Assembly (NCBI GenBank): GCA_009699025.1
Contig: WLOZ01000058.1
Coordinates: 1-8,879 of the forward strand
Origin: Actinomycetota bacterium
Lineage (GTDB): Bacteria > Actinomycetota > Actinomycetes > S36-B12 > CAIYMF01
DNA length: 8,879 nt
Reading direction: 5' to 3'
Shown here: piece by piece, positions 1 through 6,286 of the stretch
Layout: each line of letters starts with the position of its first letter
How positions within the stretch are numbered: position 1 is the stretch's first letter
Translations under genes and position numbers: made by a program
Notes under the pieces: generated by a model
Told to the model about the DNA's origin: nothing
What the model saw: the letters and a program-made list of their open reading frames with translations, nothing else
The model's database searches: none

Positions 1-62
1 ATTGGCTTGGGTGCCGTTCGCCACATCAAGGAACTTTGAATGCTGAATCGCCATGCAGTCAT

Positions 63-89
63 CCCTTCGAGTCAGAGCTCCGCGAAGGG
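63..89. repeat. Short inverted repeat in the leading intergenic region
   Basis: A 7-bp perfect inverted repeat, CCCTTCG (63-69) and CGAAGGG (83-89), is separated by 13 bp. It could be the end of a terminator for a gene lying left of the window, but no T-rich tract follows and no gene end is visible in bases 1-60. Apart from this and the promoter candidate at 97-125, I see nothing else in bases 1-173. Confidence 0.25.
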
Positions 90-96
90 GCCCAGT

Positions 97-125
97 TTGT
101 CCCACCTTGAAGGTCACCATAGTGT
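97..125 (+). promoter_or_regulatory. Candidate sigma-70-type promoter for the ThDP enzyme gene
   Basis: TTGTCC (97-102), a 17-bp spacer and TAGTGT (120-125) fit a housekeeping actinobacterial promoter with a TAnnnT -10 box. Transcription would begin near 132, leaving a leader of about 40 nt that carries AGGAGG (158-163), 10 nt before the ATG at 174. The match is by eye and modest. Confidence 0.3.
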
Positions 126-173
126 CGATAGAAGACCCGCGCTAGCCCCCCGGCAACAGGAGGCCACACTCCG

Positions 174-1826
174 ATGCAGACCAGACGAGCAATCGCAGAC
201 CAGGTGATGGCCGCCTGCCGTGCCGCCGGAACCACCCACGTGTTCGGAATGCCGGGCGGAGGCTCAAACCTCGATGTCGCCGGCTCAGCAATCGCCCACG
301 GACTCGACTTCGTTCTGGTGCACACCGAGACGGCCGGCGCCATCATGGCGGCTGTCATGGGCGAGATCACCGGCGCTCCCGGCGTGTGCGTGGCCACCCG
401 AGGTCCCGGTGCCGCCAGCGCGATTAACGGCCTGGCCATGGCCTACGTAGACCGACAGCCGATGGTGCTCGTCACCGACTGCGTTGCCGAGGCCGACCGC
501 CCCCGGGTCTCGCACCAGCGAATCGACCAGCAGGCCCTGCTCGGATCGGTCAGCTTGGCGTCGGTGGTGCTCGACGGACGTGACCCCTCGCGCGCGTCCG
601 ATGCCGTCGCCCTGGCCACCGGCTTCCCCCCGGGACCGGTGCACCTCGACCTCGACCCCACCGCGACCTCGCTCGCTCCGCTTCCAACGCCGACGCCGGC
701 ACGCACCCTCGATGCCTCAGCGCTCGCCGACCTCCTCACGCTGGTGGCCGGGGCAACACGTCCCGTCATCGTGGTGGGAGCCGGGGCGGCGGTGGCCAGC
801 CCAGCAGACCGCGACGCGATCGCTTCCACCCTGCAGCTCATCGGGGGCACCTCCCACGTGCCCGTTCTGTGCACCTACAAGGCGCGCGGGATGGTGGCCG
901 ACGCCGACCCTTGGTGCGCGGGGGTCTCCACCGGAGCCACGATCGAGGCTCCGGTCCTCCAGGCTGCCGACCTCATCATCGGCATCGGCCTCGATCCTGT
1001 GGAGTTCATTCCGGCCGCCTGGCCGTACGAGGCCCCGGTGGTGCTCGCCGGTTCGTGGGCCATCTCGGGCGACGACCATGCCCACGCCGAACACCTCGGT
1101 GCCGAGGTCGCCGCTGAGGTGGTGGGGAGCCTCGTTGAGCTCACTGCCAGCGTTAGCGCAGCTCTCGCAACCTCACACTCCGCCTGGGTCGCGGGCGACG
1201 GGCAGCGATTCCGCGCTGAGGCGGTCGGGCGGCTGCAGTCCGCGACAACTCCGAACCCCCGCGGGCTCACTCCCCAGCAGGTGGTAACCATCGCGTCGGC
1301 GGCCGCTCCACGCGGAGCCATCGCCACCACTGATGCCGGTGCCCACATGCTCGTGGCCATGCCCCTGTGGGAGGTCGATGGCCCCGAGCAGGTGCTCAAC
1401 TCGAGCGGCTACGCAACGATGGGCTTCGCACTGCCGGCTGCCATCGCCGCAGCGCTGGCCCGACCAGCCACTCCGGTCGTGTGTTTCACCGGCGACGGTG
1501 GGCTCGGCATCGTGCTGGGCGAGCTCGAGACGCTCGCGAGACTCGGGCTTCCGGTGGTGGTGGTGGTGTTCAACGACGCCACCCTCAGCCTCATCGCCGT
1601 GAAGCAGAATGCTAAAGGACACGGGGGCGAAGGTGCCGTCACCTACGGCGGCTCCGACTTCGCCGTCGTAGCGCGCGGTTGTGGCCTCGCCGCCGAGCGG
1701 GTCGACACGGTTGCCGACTACGACCGGGCCATCCGTGCAGCACTCGCCTCGGGGGCTCCCACCCTGCTCGACGTGGTGGTCGACCCGTCGTCGTATCCCG
1801 CGATTCTCAACGCGGTGCGCGGCTAA
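174..1826 (+). CDS. Thiamine-diphosphate-dependent enzyme, acetolactate synthase/benzoylformate decarboxylase superfamily
   Basis: This 550-residue protein has the three-domain layout of ThDP enzymes that act on 2-oxoacids. The N-terminal pyrimidine-binding domain carries the expected glutamate, E52 in VHTETAG, which in this family activates the cofactor, and RGPGAASAINGLA at about 76-88. A central domain spans roughly 180-330. The C-terminal domain has the ThDP/Mg motif GDGG (440-443) ending in FND (466-468), where D441 and N467 would hold the metal. The ATG at 174 follows AGGAGG at 10 nt. It is probably not the biosynthetic IlvB: no small regulatory subunit gene follows, and the next genes encode a molybdenum hydroxylase. 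A decarboxylase or carboligase of 2-oxoacids is the best reading; the substrate cannot be told. It is followed by a 157-bp gap, so co-transcription with the hydroxylase is uncertain. Confidence 0.85.
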   Translation: MQTRRAIADQVMAACRAAGTTHVFGMPGGGSNLDVAGSAIAHGLDFVLVHTETAGAIMAAVMGEITGAPGVCVATRGPGAASAINGLAMAYVDRQPMVLVTDCVAEADRPRVSHQRIDQQALLGSVSLASVVLDGRDPSRASDAVALATGFPPGPVHLDLDPTATSLAPLPTPTPARTLDASALADLLTLVAGATRPVIVVGAGAAVASPADRDAIASTLQLIGGTSHVPVLCTYKARGMVADADPWCAGVSTGATIEAPVLQAADLIIGIGLDPVEFIPAAWPYEAPVVLAGSWAISGDDHAHAEHLGAEVAAEVVGSLVELTASVSAALATSHSAWVAGDGQRFRAEAVGRLQSATTPNPRGLTPQQVVTIASAAAPRGAIATTDAGAHMLVAMPLWEVDGPEQVLNSSGYATMGFALPAAIAAALARPATPVVCFTGDGGLGIVLGELETLARLGLPVVVVVFNDATLSLIAVKQNAKGHGGEGAVTYGGSDFAVVARGCGLAAERVDTVADYDRAIRAALASGAPTLLDVVVDPSSYPAILNAVRG

Positions 1827-1831
1827 GCACC

Positions 1832-1865
1832 GGCCGAAAGGCCAGTCCATTTCGGGACCATGGAC
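1832..1865 (+). terminator. Weak candidate terminator or tandem small hairpins after the ThDP gene
   Basis: Five nt after the TAA stop lies GGCC-GAAA-GGCC (1832-1843), a 4-bp stem with a GNRA-type tetraloop. It is followed directly by GTCCAT (1845-1850) pairing with ATGGAC (1860-1865). No U-run follows. The two stems may slow or end transcription, but neither is strong enough alone to call an intrinsic terminator with confidence. Confidence 0.3.
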
Positions 1866-1875
1866 CTGCCTCGGA

Positions 1876-1946
1876 TGCAGATTTAAAGTTACTCTGTGTC
1901 GTGTGCCGATAGACATGCGGTAACATTCTCCGAGCTGAAATCTGCA
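1876..1946 (+). promoter_or_regulatory. Promoter/operator region of the molybdenum hydroxylase genes, with nested inverted repeats
   Basis: TGCAGATTT (1876-1884) and AAATCTGCA (1938-1946) form a perfect 9-bp inverted repeat. Inside it, GTTAC (1888-1892) pairs with GTAAC (1920-1924). The stretch is much more AT-rich than its surroundings. TAACAT (1921-1926) is a plausible -10 box, with no convincing -35. The nested dyads could be a regulator-binding site, as expected for an inducible catabolic enzyme, or a leader hairpin. No regulator gene lies next to it. Confidence 0.4.
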
Positions 1947-1983
1947 GTATCAGGCTCCCTCACCACTCCGAAAGGTCCACCCC

Positions 1984-2442
1984 ATGACAGCGATGACCAT
2001 CAACGTCAACGGTCAGGCGCGCAGCATCGACTGCGACCCGTACACCCCGCTGCTGTGGGTGCTGCGTGACATTCTCGGCCTCACCGGCACCAAATACGGC
2101 TGCGGTGTCGAGATCTGCAGCGCCTGCCTCGTGTGGATCGACGGCTCTCCCGAGAAGGCCTGCCACCTGCAGGTCAAGGAGGTGCTGCGGGTGAAGATCA
2201 TCACGATCGAGGGCCTCGCCGCCGCCTCACCCTCGGCCGCCAAGCTGCAGCAGGCCTTCCTCGACGTGCAGGCGCCCCAGTGCGGTTACTGCCAGTCGGG
2301 AATGCTCATGCGCGCGTCCAAACTGGTGTCGGGCAGCTCCAAGCCCACCGACGCACAGATCGACTCAGCCATCGGCAACATCTGCGCGTGCGGCACCTAC
2401 CCGCGCGTGAAGGCCGCCATCAAGAAGGCCACCGGACAGTGA
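1984..2442 (+). CDS. [2Fe-2S] ferredoxin-like subunit of a molybdenum hydroxylase (isoquinoline 1-oxidoreductase alpha-like)
   Basis: This 152-residue protein has the normal size and order of the small subunit of xanthine oxidase-family enzymes. The N-terminal plant-ferredoxin-like fold carries cysteines C40, C45, C48 and C60. The C-terminal helical domain carries C100, C103 (CGYCQSG), C134 and C136 (CACGTYPR). In the family these hold two [2Fe-2S] clusters that pass electrons away from the molybdenum site. The first loop reads CGVEICSAC rather than the usual CGxGxCGAC; the cysteines are kept but both usual glycines are lost. There is no signal peptide, so export would depend on the partner subunit. 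The ATG at 1984 follows GAAAGG (1970-1975) at 8 nt; a second ATG at 1993 is less well spaced. It ends 8 nt before the large-subunit start, so the two are surely co-expressed. Confidence 0.9.
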   Translation: MTAMTINVNGQARSIDCDPYTPLLWVLRDILGLTGTKYGCGVEICSACLVWIDGSPEKACHLQVKEVLRVKIITIEGLAAASPSAAKLQQAFLDVQAPQCGYCQSGMLMRASKLVSGSSKPTDAQIDSAIGNICACGTYPRVKAAIKKATGQ

Positions 2443-2450
2443 GGAACACC

Positions 2451-4622
2451 GTGACTGACACCATTGACATGACTGACAACGCGACAACGCCCGGGCTGTT
2501 CAGCTCGGTCACCCGGCGCCGCTTCCTGGGTGGCGCAGCTGGCACGGTTCTCGTGTTCTCGCTCGAGGCCTCAGCCTCAGGCATGATGGCCCGCGCGGTC
2601 GCTGCCACCAAGGCTCCCACTGCCGGCGCGGTCACCGGCTGGATCTCGGTCAACACCGACAACTCGGTCACCATCTCCTTCGGTGGTGCCGAGATGGGCC
2701 AAGGCATCATGACCGGCCTCGCCCAGGCCGCGGCCGAAGAGCTGATGGTCAGCTGGGCCCAGGTCAACTCGGCGCCCACACCCGCCGCCCAGTCGTACAT
2801 CACCGGCGGCAGTTGGGGAATCCGCGGCAATTACTCCAAGATGCGCGCCGCCGGAGCCACTGCCCGAGAGATGCTGCTCACCGCGGCCGCCAACCAGTGG
2901 TCGGTGAGCCGTGGTTCGGTCACCGTTGCCGACGGCGTCATCACCAATACCACCACCAGCGCCACCCTTACCTACGCCCAGGTGGCATCGGCCGCAGCAC
3001 TGCTCACCCCACCGACCAACGCCCCCCTGACCGATCCGTCGCAGTTCCGCATCATCGGTAAGACGGTCAACCGGCTCGACCTCGCCGGCAAGGTCAACGG
3101 CTCGGCCGTCTTCGGAATCGACGTGATCGTTCCCGGCATGGTGTTCGCCGCCATCAAGAACGCGCCCGTTCCCGGCGGCACAGTGTCGAAGATGCCCCTC
3201 GCGCCCACCGGCACGCTGGCCGTCGTCAACCTCAGCACCGCAGTGGCCGTGGTCGCTACCAACACCTGGGCGGCCATGAACGCCGCGGCCAACCTGTCGG
3301 TCACGTGGACCACCCCCGCGAACGCCAGCCAGATGACGTCCTCAACCATCGCCACCCAGGCCACAAGTCTGATGGCCACCGGAACGCCAGGCTCGCCCTT
3401 GGCCGAGAGCGCTGGCAACGCGGCCACGTCGTACGCGTCATCCACCACCAAGGTCGAGGCCACGTACTCGCTTCCGTACCTTGCCCACGTGTGCATGGAG
3501 GTTCCCAACTGCACCGTGAGCGTCACCCCCACCTCGGCCGAGGTGTGGGTTCCCACTCAGGCGGCCAGCTGGGTGGTCAACACCGTCACGTCCATCACCG
3601 GACTCCCGGCCAGTGCCGTCACGGTGCACCCGACCCTGCTCGGTGGCGGCCTCGGCCGCAAGATCGAGCAGGACTACGTGGCCCAGGCCGTGAAGGTCGC
3701 CAAGGCCATTGGCAAGCCGGTGAAGCTCACCTGGTCGCGCGAGGAGGACTTCGGCCACGACCAGTACCGGCCCATGGGCCTGGTGCGCGTGCGTCTCGGA
3801 CTCGACGCCGGCGGATCGCTCAACTCGTATGCCACGCGTGTGGTGGCACCCTCGCCGGTGTTCCAGCGTGGCTGGATGGGACCCCTGGGCAACGACAATG
3901 TCGAAGGCGCGACCGAACTCGTGTACTCCGACGCCATCGCTAATCGGCTTGTCGAGTACGTGCGACACCCCGCTCCGGTCCCCACTGGCTTCTGGCGCTC
4001 GGTGGGCGACTCCATCAACTGTTTCGCTGTCGAGTCGGCGATCGACGAGGCAGCCAAGGCCATCGGACAAGACCCGCTCGCCTTCCGCCAACGGATGCTG
4101 GCGAACAACCCGCGCGCGCTCGCCGCTCTCAACTCGGTGGCGGCCACCATCGGATGGTCCACGCCGCCTGCAGCCGGGCGTGCCCGGGGCCTCGCGATCT
4201 CGAACGGCTTCGGCAGTATCGTGGCCCTGGCGTTCGAGGTGTCGCAGCCAGTGCTGGGCACCATGACCATCAACCGCATCGCCTGCGCCATCGACTGCGG
4301 CATGGCGGTCAACCCCGGACAGGTCGTGTCGCAGCTCGAGGGCGGAATCATCCAGGGCATCAGCTCTGCACTGTGGGGACAGACCACCTTCTCCAGCGGC
4401 CGCGCCAGCTCCCGCAACTTCTCGAACACCAGGCTGCTGCGCATGCGCGAGACACCTCCCATCACAGTCGATGTCATCCAGAGCGGGGCACCCATCGGTG
4501 GCGTGGGCGAGACCGGCGTGCCCCTCGTCGCGCCGGCCCTGGCCAACGCGTGGGCGGCCCTCACTGGCACCCGCGTGCGCACCCTGCCGATGTTCCCGAG
4601 CGCCGGGACGATGAGCGGCTGA
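2451..4622 (+). CDS. Molybdopterin-binding catalytic subunit of a xanthine oxidase-family hydroxylase (isoquinoline 1-oxidoreductase beta/aldehyde oxidase type), Tat-exported
   Basis: From the GTG at 2451 the protein has 723 residues, normal for this family. GAGGA (2441-2445) lies 5 nt before the GTG and overlaps the stop of the small-subunit gene; an in-frame ATG at 2469 is an alternative. A twin-arginine signal, TRRRFLGG (21-28), is followed by a hydrophobic stretch, so the folded enzyme should be exported by Tat together with its Fe-S partner. Cofactor-contact motifs follow in order: GGAEMGQG (78-85), GGSWGIRG (119-126), MEVPNCT (349-355), GGGLGRK (398-404), FWRSVG (514-519), LEGGIIQG (629-636), and GVGE with the catalytic glutamate E687. 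The family hydroxylates N-heterocycles or oxidises aldehydes using water, with a molybdopterin-dinucleotide cofactor. The substrate is unknown. No FAD subunit, fused cytochrome c or XdhC-like chaperone is encoded nearby, so the electron acceptor must lie elsewhere. Confidence 0.9.
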   Translation: MTDTIDMTDNATTPGLFSSVTRRRFLGGAAGTVLVFSLEASASGMMARAVAATKAPTAGAVTGWISVNTDNSVTISFGGAEMGQGIMTGLAQAAAEELMVSWAQVNSAPTPAAQSYITGGSWGIRGNYSKMRAAGATAREMLLTAAANQWSVSRGSVTVADGVITNTTTSATLTYAQVASAAALLTPPTNAPLTDPSQFRIIGKTVNRLDLAGKVNGSAVFGIDVIVPGMVFAAIKNAPVPGGTVSKMPLAPTGTLAVVNLSTAVAVVATNTWAAMNAAANLSVTWTTPANASQMTSSTIATQATSLMATGTPGSPLAESAGNAATSYASSTTKVEATYSLPYLAHVCMEVPNCTVSVTPTSAEVWVPTQAASWVVNTVTSITGLPASAVTVHPTLLGGGLGRKIEQDYVAQAVKVAKAIGKPVKLTWSREEDFGHDQYRPMGLVRVRLGLDAGGSLNSYATRVVAPSPVFQRGWMGPLGNDNVEGATELVYSDAIANRLVEYVRHPAPVPTGFWRSVGDSINCFAVESAIDEAAKAIGQDPLAFRQRMLANNPRALAALNSVAATIGWSTPPAAGRARGLAISNGFGSIVALAFEVSQPVLGTMTINRIACAIDCGMAVNPGQVVSQLEGGIIQGISSALWGQTTFSSGRASSRNFSNTRLLRMRETPPITVDVIQSGAPIGGVGETGVPLVAPALANAWAALTGTRVRTLPMFPSAGTMSG

Positions 4623-4640
4623 CCCACCAGTTCGGGGGCG

Positions 4641-4653
4641 TACGGTGGAGGCA
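4641..4653 (+). promoter_or_regulatory. Candidate -10 box placing transcription start at the ATG (leaderless PPOX gene)
   Basis: TACGGT (4641-4646) fits TAnnnT and lies 6 nt before the ATG at 4653, the spacing typical of leaderless actinobacterial genes. The only purine-rich tract, GGAGG (4647-4651), is 1 nt from the ATG, too close to act as a normal ribosome-binding site. No clear -35 box is seen. Confidence 0.4.
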
Positions 4654-5072
4654 TGGACCTCCACCGTGCCCTCGACTTCGCCTCACACCGACGCACCACG
4701 GTGCTCACCACCCTGCGCCGCGATGGACGGCCGCAGCAGTCGGTGGTGTTCTACCTTGCTGATGACGACCGCTTCACGATCTCGCTCACTGACTCGCGCG
4801 CCAAGACCAAGAACCTCCGGCGCGACCCGCGCGCTGCCCTGTTCATCGCGGGCGACAACCCCTTCGAGTGGGTCAGCCTCGACGGCACGGTGGCGCTCAG
4901 CCCAGTAGCGTCGGCGCCCGACGATGCCACGGTCGACGCCCTGGTCGACTATTACCGCCGCGGATCGGGCGAGCACGACAACTGGGACGAGTACCGGGCC
5001 GCGATGGTGGCCGACGGCCGTCTCGTGGCCACGTTCACGGCCACCTCTGCCACCGGGATGCTGCCCGAGTGA
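4653..5072 (+). CDS. PPOX-fold (split-barrel) F420-dependent enzyme, Rv1155-like
   Basis: This 139-residue protein has the length of small FDOR-B proteins and closely resembles mycobacterial Rv1155 as I remember it. Shared segments are DGRPQ (24-28), SRAKTKNLRRDPRA (48-61), a DGT turn (77-79), a mid-protein APDDATVDAL (88-97) and GEHDNWDEYRAAMV (106-119). The basic KTKNLRRDPR strip at 51-60 in this family contacts the phosphate tail of the deazaflavin. The family binds F420 (some members flavin or other cofactors) and can reduce unsaturated compounds; the physiological substrate is mostly unknown. The ATG appears leaderless, 30 nt after the hydroxylase gene. The stop TGA overlaps the GTG of the hemerythrin gene, so those two are probably translated in series. 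The protein is expected to be cytoplasmic. Confidence 0.85.
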   Translation: MDLHRALDFASHRRTTVLTTLRRDGRPQQSVVFYLADDDRFTISLTDSRAKTKNLRRDPRAALFIAGDNPFEWVSLDGTVALSPVASAPDDATVDALVDYYRRGSGEHDNWDEYRAAMVADGRLVATFTATSATGMLPE

Positions 5073-5653
5073 GCGGCAGTGCCACCGCACCGCACGGGCT
5101 CTGGGACGACTCGCAGCGGCCCACCGCCCCTCCCACTCCGGCGGGCTGGACTCCGAGCGGCATGGGCAGCGCCGTGGGGTCGCACCTCGTCGATGTGCAC
5201 GACCACCTGCGCCACGAGCTTGCCCGCCTGCTCGAGTCGATCGACCAGGTGCGCGAGGGGCGCGCGACCGCCGCCGACGCACGTCAGGTCATGTCTGAGC
5301 TCACCCTGAGCCAGCACGACTGGGCCGTGGGCGCCTACTGCGCCCGCTACTGCAGCGTCGTCACCCAGCACCACGGAATCGAGGATGCCGCGGTCTTCCC
5401 CCACCTGCGCGGAGCGAATCCCGAGCTCGCGCCGGTGATCGATCGACTCGAACAGGAGCACCTGGCAATCCACGGCGTTCTCGTGGAGGTCGACCGCCTC
5501 CTCGTCGACTATATGGGCGCGACCGGTGACGTGATCATGCTGCAGGCAGCAGTGGAGGTGCTTGCCGAGGCGCTGGTGTCGCACCTCGCTTATGAGGAGC
5601 ACGAGGTGATTCCGTCGCTCCAACGGTTCGGAATGTTTCCGGGCCAGGTTTAG
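5069..5653 (+). CDS. Hemerythrin HHE-domain protein
   Basis: With the GTG start at 5069 (GTGA overlap with the preceding stop) the protein has 194 residues. A proline-rich, probably flexible segment of about 35 residues leads into a four-helix bundle with candidate di-iron ligands: H46 or a neighbour (H44, H49), H101/H102 and E105 in HHGIED, H131 and H135 in EHLAIH, then H172 and E176/E177 in HLAYEEHEVIP. This order matches HHE hemerythrins, which bind oxygen or NO or handle iron and redox stress. There are no membrane segments or fused signalling domain, so it is a stand-alone cytoplasmic protein. No good ribosome-binding site precedes the GTG, in line with coupling to the gene before it. 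An in-frame ATG at 5162 would give 163 residues and still keep the whole domain, so the start is uncertain. The function is inferred from the fold only. Confidence 0.85.
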   Translation: MSGSATAPHGLWDDSQRPTAPPTPAGWTPSGMGSAVGSHLVDVHDHLRHELARLLESIDQVREGRATAADARQVMSELTLSQHDWAVGAYCARYCSVVTQHHGIEDAAVFPHLRGANPELAPVIDRLEQEHLAIHGVLVEVDRLLVDYMGATGDVIMLQAAVEVLAEALVSHLAYEEHEVIPSLQRFGMFPGQV

Positions 5654-5659
5654 CTGCGC

Positions 5660-6127
5660 TTAGCGACGAGTCCATGCATCAGGAGCCGCCAGCAGGTCGG
5701 TAACCTCGCGGGGCAGAGTGCCGTGCAGCACGTCGTGAAGCGACACGTGCTCGAGTACCTCGCGCATCGCGGCGCGCACTGCCACCCACACCTCGCGGAG
5801 GTGCTCCGACGCGCCTTGGTAGACCATCTCCTCGGGCTTGAGCCCGCGCACCTCAGCCAGCGGACCGTCGAGCGACCTGATGATGTCGGCCACCGACACC
5901 TCGCGGGGATCGCGGCTGAGGCGGTACCCGCCGTCGGCCCCGCGCTGCGCGGCCACCAGCCCCGAGAGTCGCAACTGGCGCAGAATGCCCTCGAGGAATT
6001 TCATCGGAATACCCTGGGCGGTGGCGATCACGTCGCCCTTCACCCGACCCGTCGGATCTGACTCGTACGCCGACGCTAACTCGAGCAGCGCCCTGATGCC
6101 GTAGTCGGACTTCGCGGAGATGTGCAT
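5660..6127 (-). CDS. Rrf2-family transcriptional regulator lacking Fe-S cysteines
   Basis: The 155-residue protein starts with MHISAKSDYGIRALLELA, the family's hallmark N-terminus, which fixes the ATG at 6127; an upstream in-frame GTG at 6184 would add 19 residues unlike the family. The winged helix-turn-helix covers about 1-83, with the recognition region around 38-57 and the wing RGADGGYRL at 62-70. The rest is a dimerisation helix. IscR, NsrR and similar relatives carry three cysteines near 90-105 for an Fe-S cluster; this protein has no cysteine anywhere, so it must sense something else or act through partners. It resembles the cysteine-free actinobacterial group that I recall as including Rv1287. 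It is convergent with the hemerythrin gene (6 bp between stops, no terminator seen) and probably controls itself; other targets are unknown. Confidence 0.88.
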   Translation of the reverse strand: MHISAKSDYGIRALLELASAYESDPTGRVKGDVIATAQGIPMKFLEGILRQLRLSGLVAAQRGADGGYRLSRDPREVSVADIIRSLDGPLAEVRGLKPEEMVYQGASEHLREVWVAVRAAMREVLEHVSLHDVLHGTLPREVTDLLAAPDAWTRR

Positions 6128-6133
6128 GGGCCC

Positions 6134-6154
6134 ATTGCACCAGATCGGCGCCGA
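6134..6154 (-). promoter_or_regulatory. Candidate promoter and autoregulatory operator of the Rrf2 gene
   Basis: On the - strand, TGCAAT (6139-6134) lies 6 nt before the ATG at 6127, the spacing of a -10 box in a leaderless gene. No Shine-Dalgarno sequence is visible. Just upstream is a perfect 10-bp palindrome, TCGGCGCCGA (6145-6154), which would sit in the promoter spacer, a usual place for repressor binding. Both are weak by-eye matches. Confidence 0.3.
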
Positions 6155-6226
6155 GTTCGTTTCACCGCACGGCCACCTTGCCACGGGCTTTCCCAGCGCA
6201 CAGCGTCACGGTGGCTGATCTGGCAG

Positions 6227-6284
6227 ACACTCGCGCGGCTGTCGCTCGGCCATCACGTGGCACCTGCGACAGCCGTGCGAGTGT
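6227..6284 (-). terminator. Long hairpin after the secreted-protein gene, probable terminator
   Basis: The arms at 6227-6245 and 6266-6284 are 19 bp each and pair at 18 positions, with one C/T mismatch. Within the 20-nt loop, GCCA (6249-6252) can also pair with TGGC (6258-6261). The hairpin begins 2 nt after the TAG stop of the - strand secreted-protein gene. No U-run follows, but tail-less GC-rich hairpins commonly end transcripts or protect 3' ends in actinobacteria. The rest of the 159-bp gap 6128-6286 holds only the Rrf2 promoter region. Confidence 0.6.
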
Positions 6285-6286
6285 GA

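Noticed and set aside
174..1826. Naming the ThDP enzyme ilvB (biosynthetic acetolactate synthase)
   Set aside because: No ilvN or ilvC lies nearby and the neighbourhood looks catabolic; motifs shared by the whole superfamily cannot decide the reaction.
1173..1916. Antisense frames opposite the ThDP enzyme
   Set aside because: Composition and overlap mark them as shadows, and the + strand frame carries the complete ThDP motif set.
2133..2450. A longer start for the molybdopterin subunit, open in frame from 2133
   Set aside because: It would overlap most of the small Fe-S subunit and put 106 arginine-rich, unrelated residues before the Tat signal. The GTG at 2451 has a ribosome-binding site and gives the normal family length.
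3438..4664. Long antisense frames opposite the molybdopterin subunit (up to about 408 codons)
   Set aside because: These are typical shadows in high-GC DNA: H-, R-, G- and A-rich composition, no known domains, and full overlap with a well-supported gene.
4868..5068. A longer start for the hemerythrin protein, open in frame from 4868
   Set aside because: The extra 67 residues are read from the PPOX gene in another frame and look like low-complexity shadow sequence. The GTGA junction at 5069 or the ATG at 5162 is more natural.
5660..6127. Calling the Rrf2 protein IscR or NsrR
   Set aside because: The cluster-binding cysteines of both are absent and no Fe-S assembly or NO-detoxification operon is linked.
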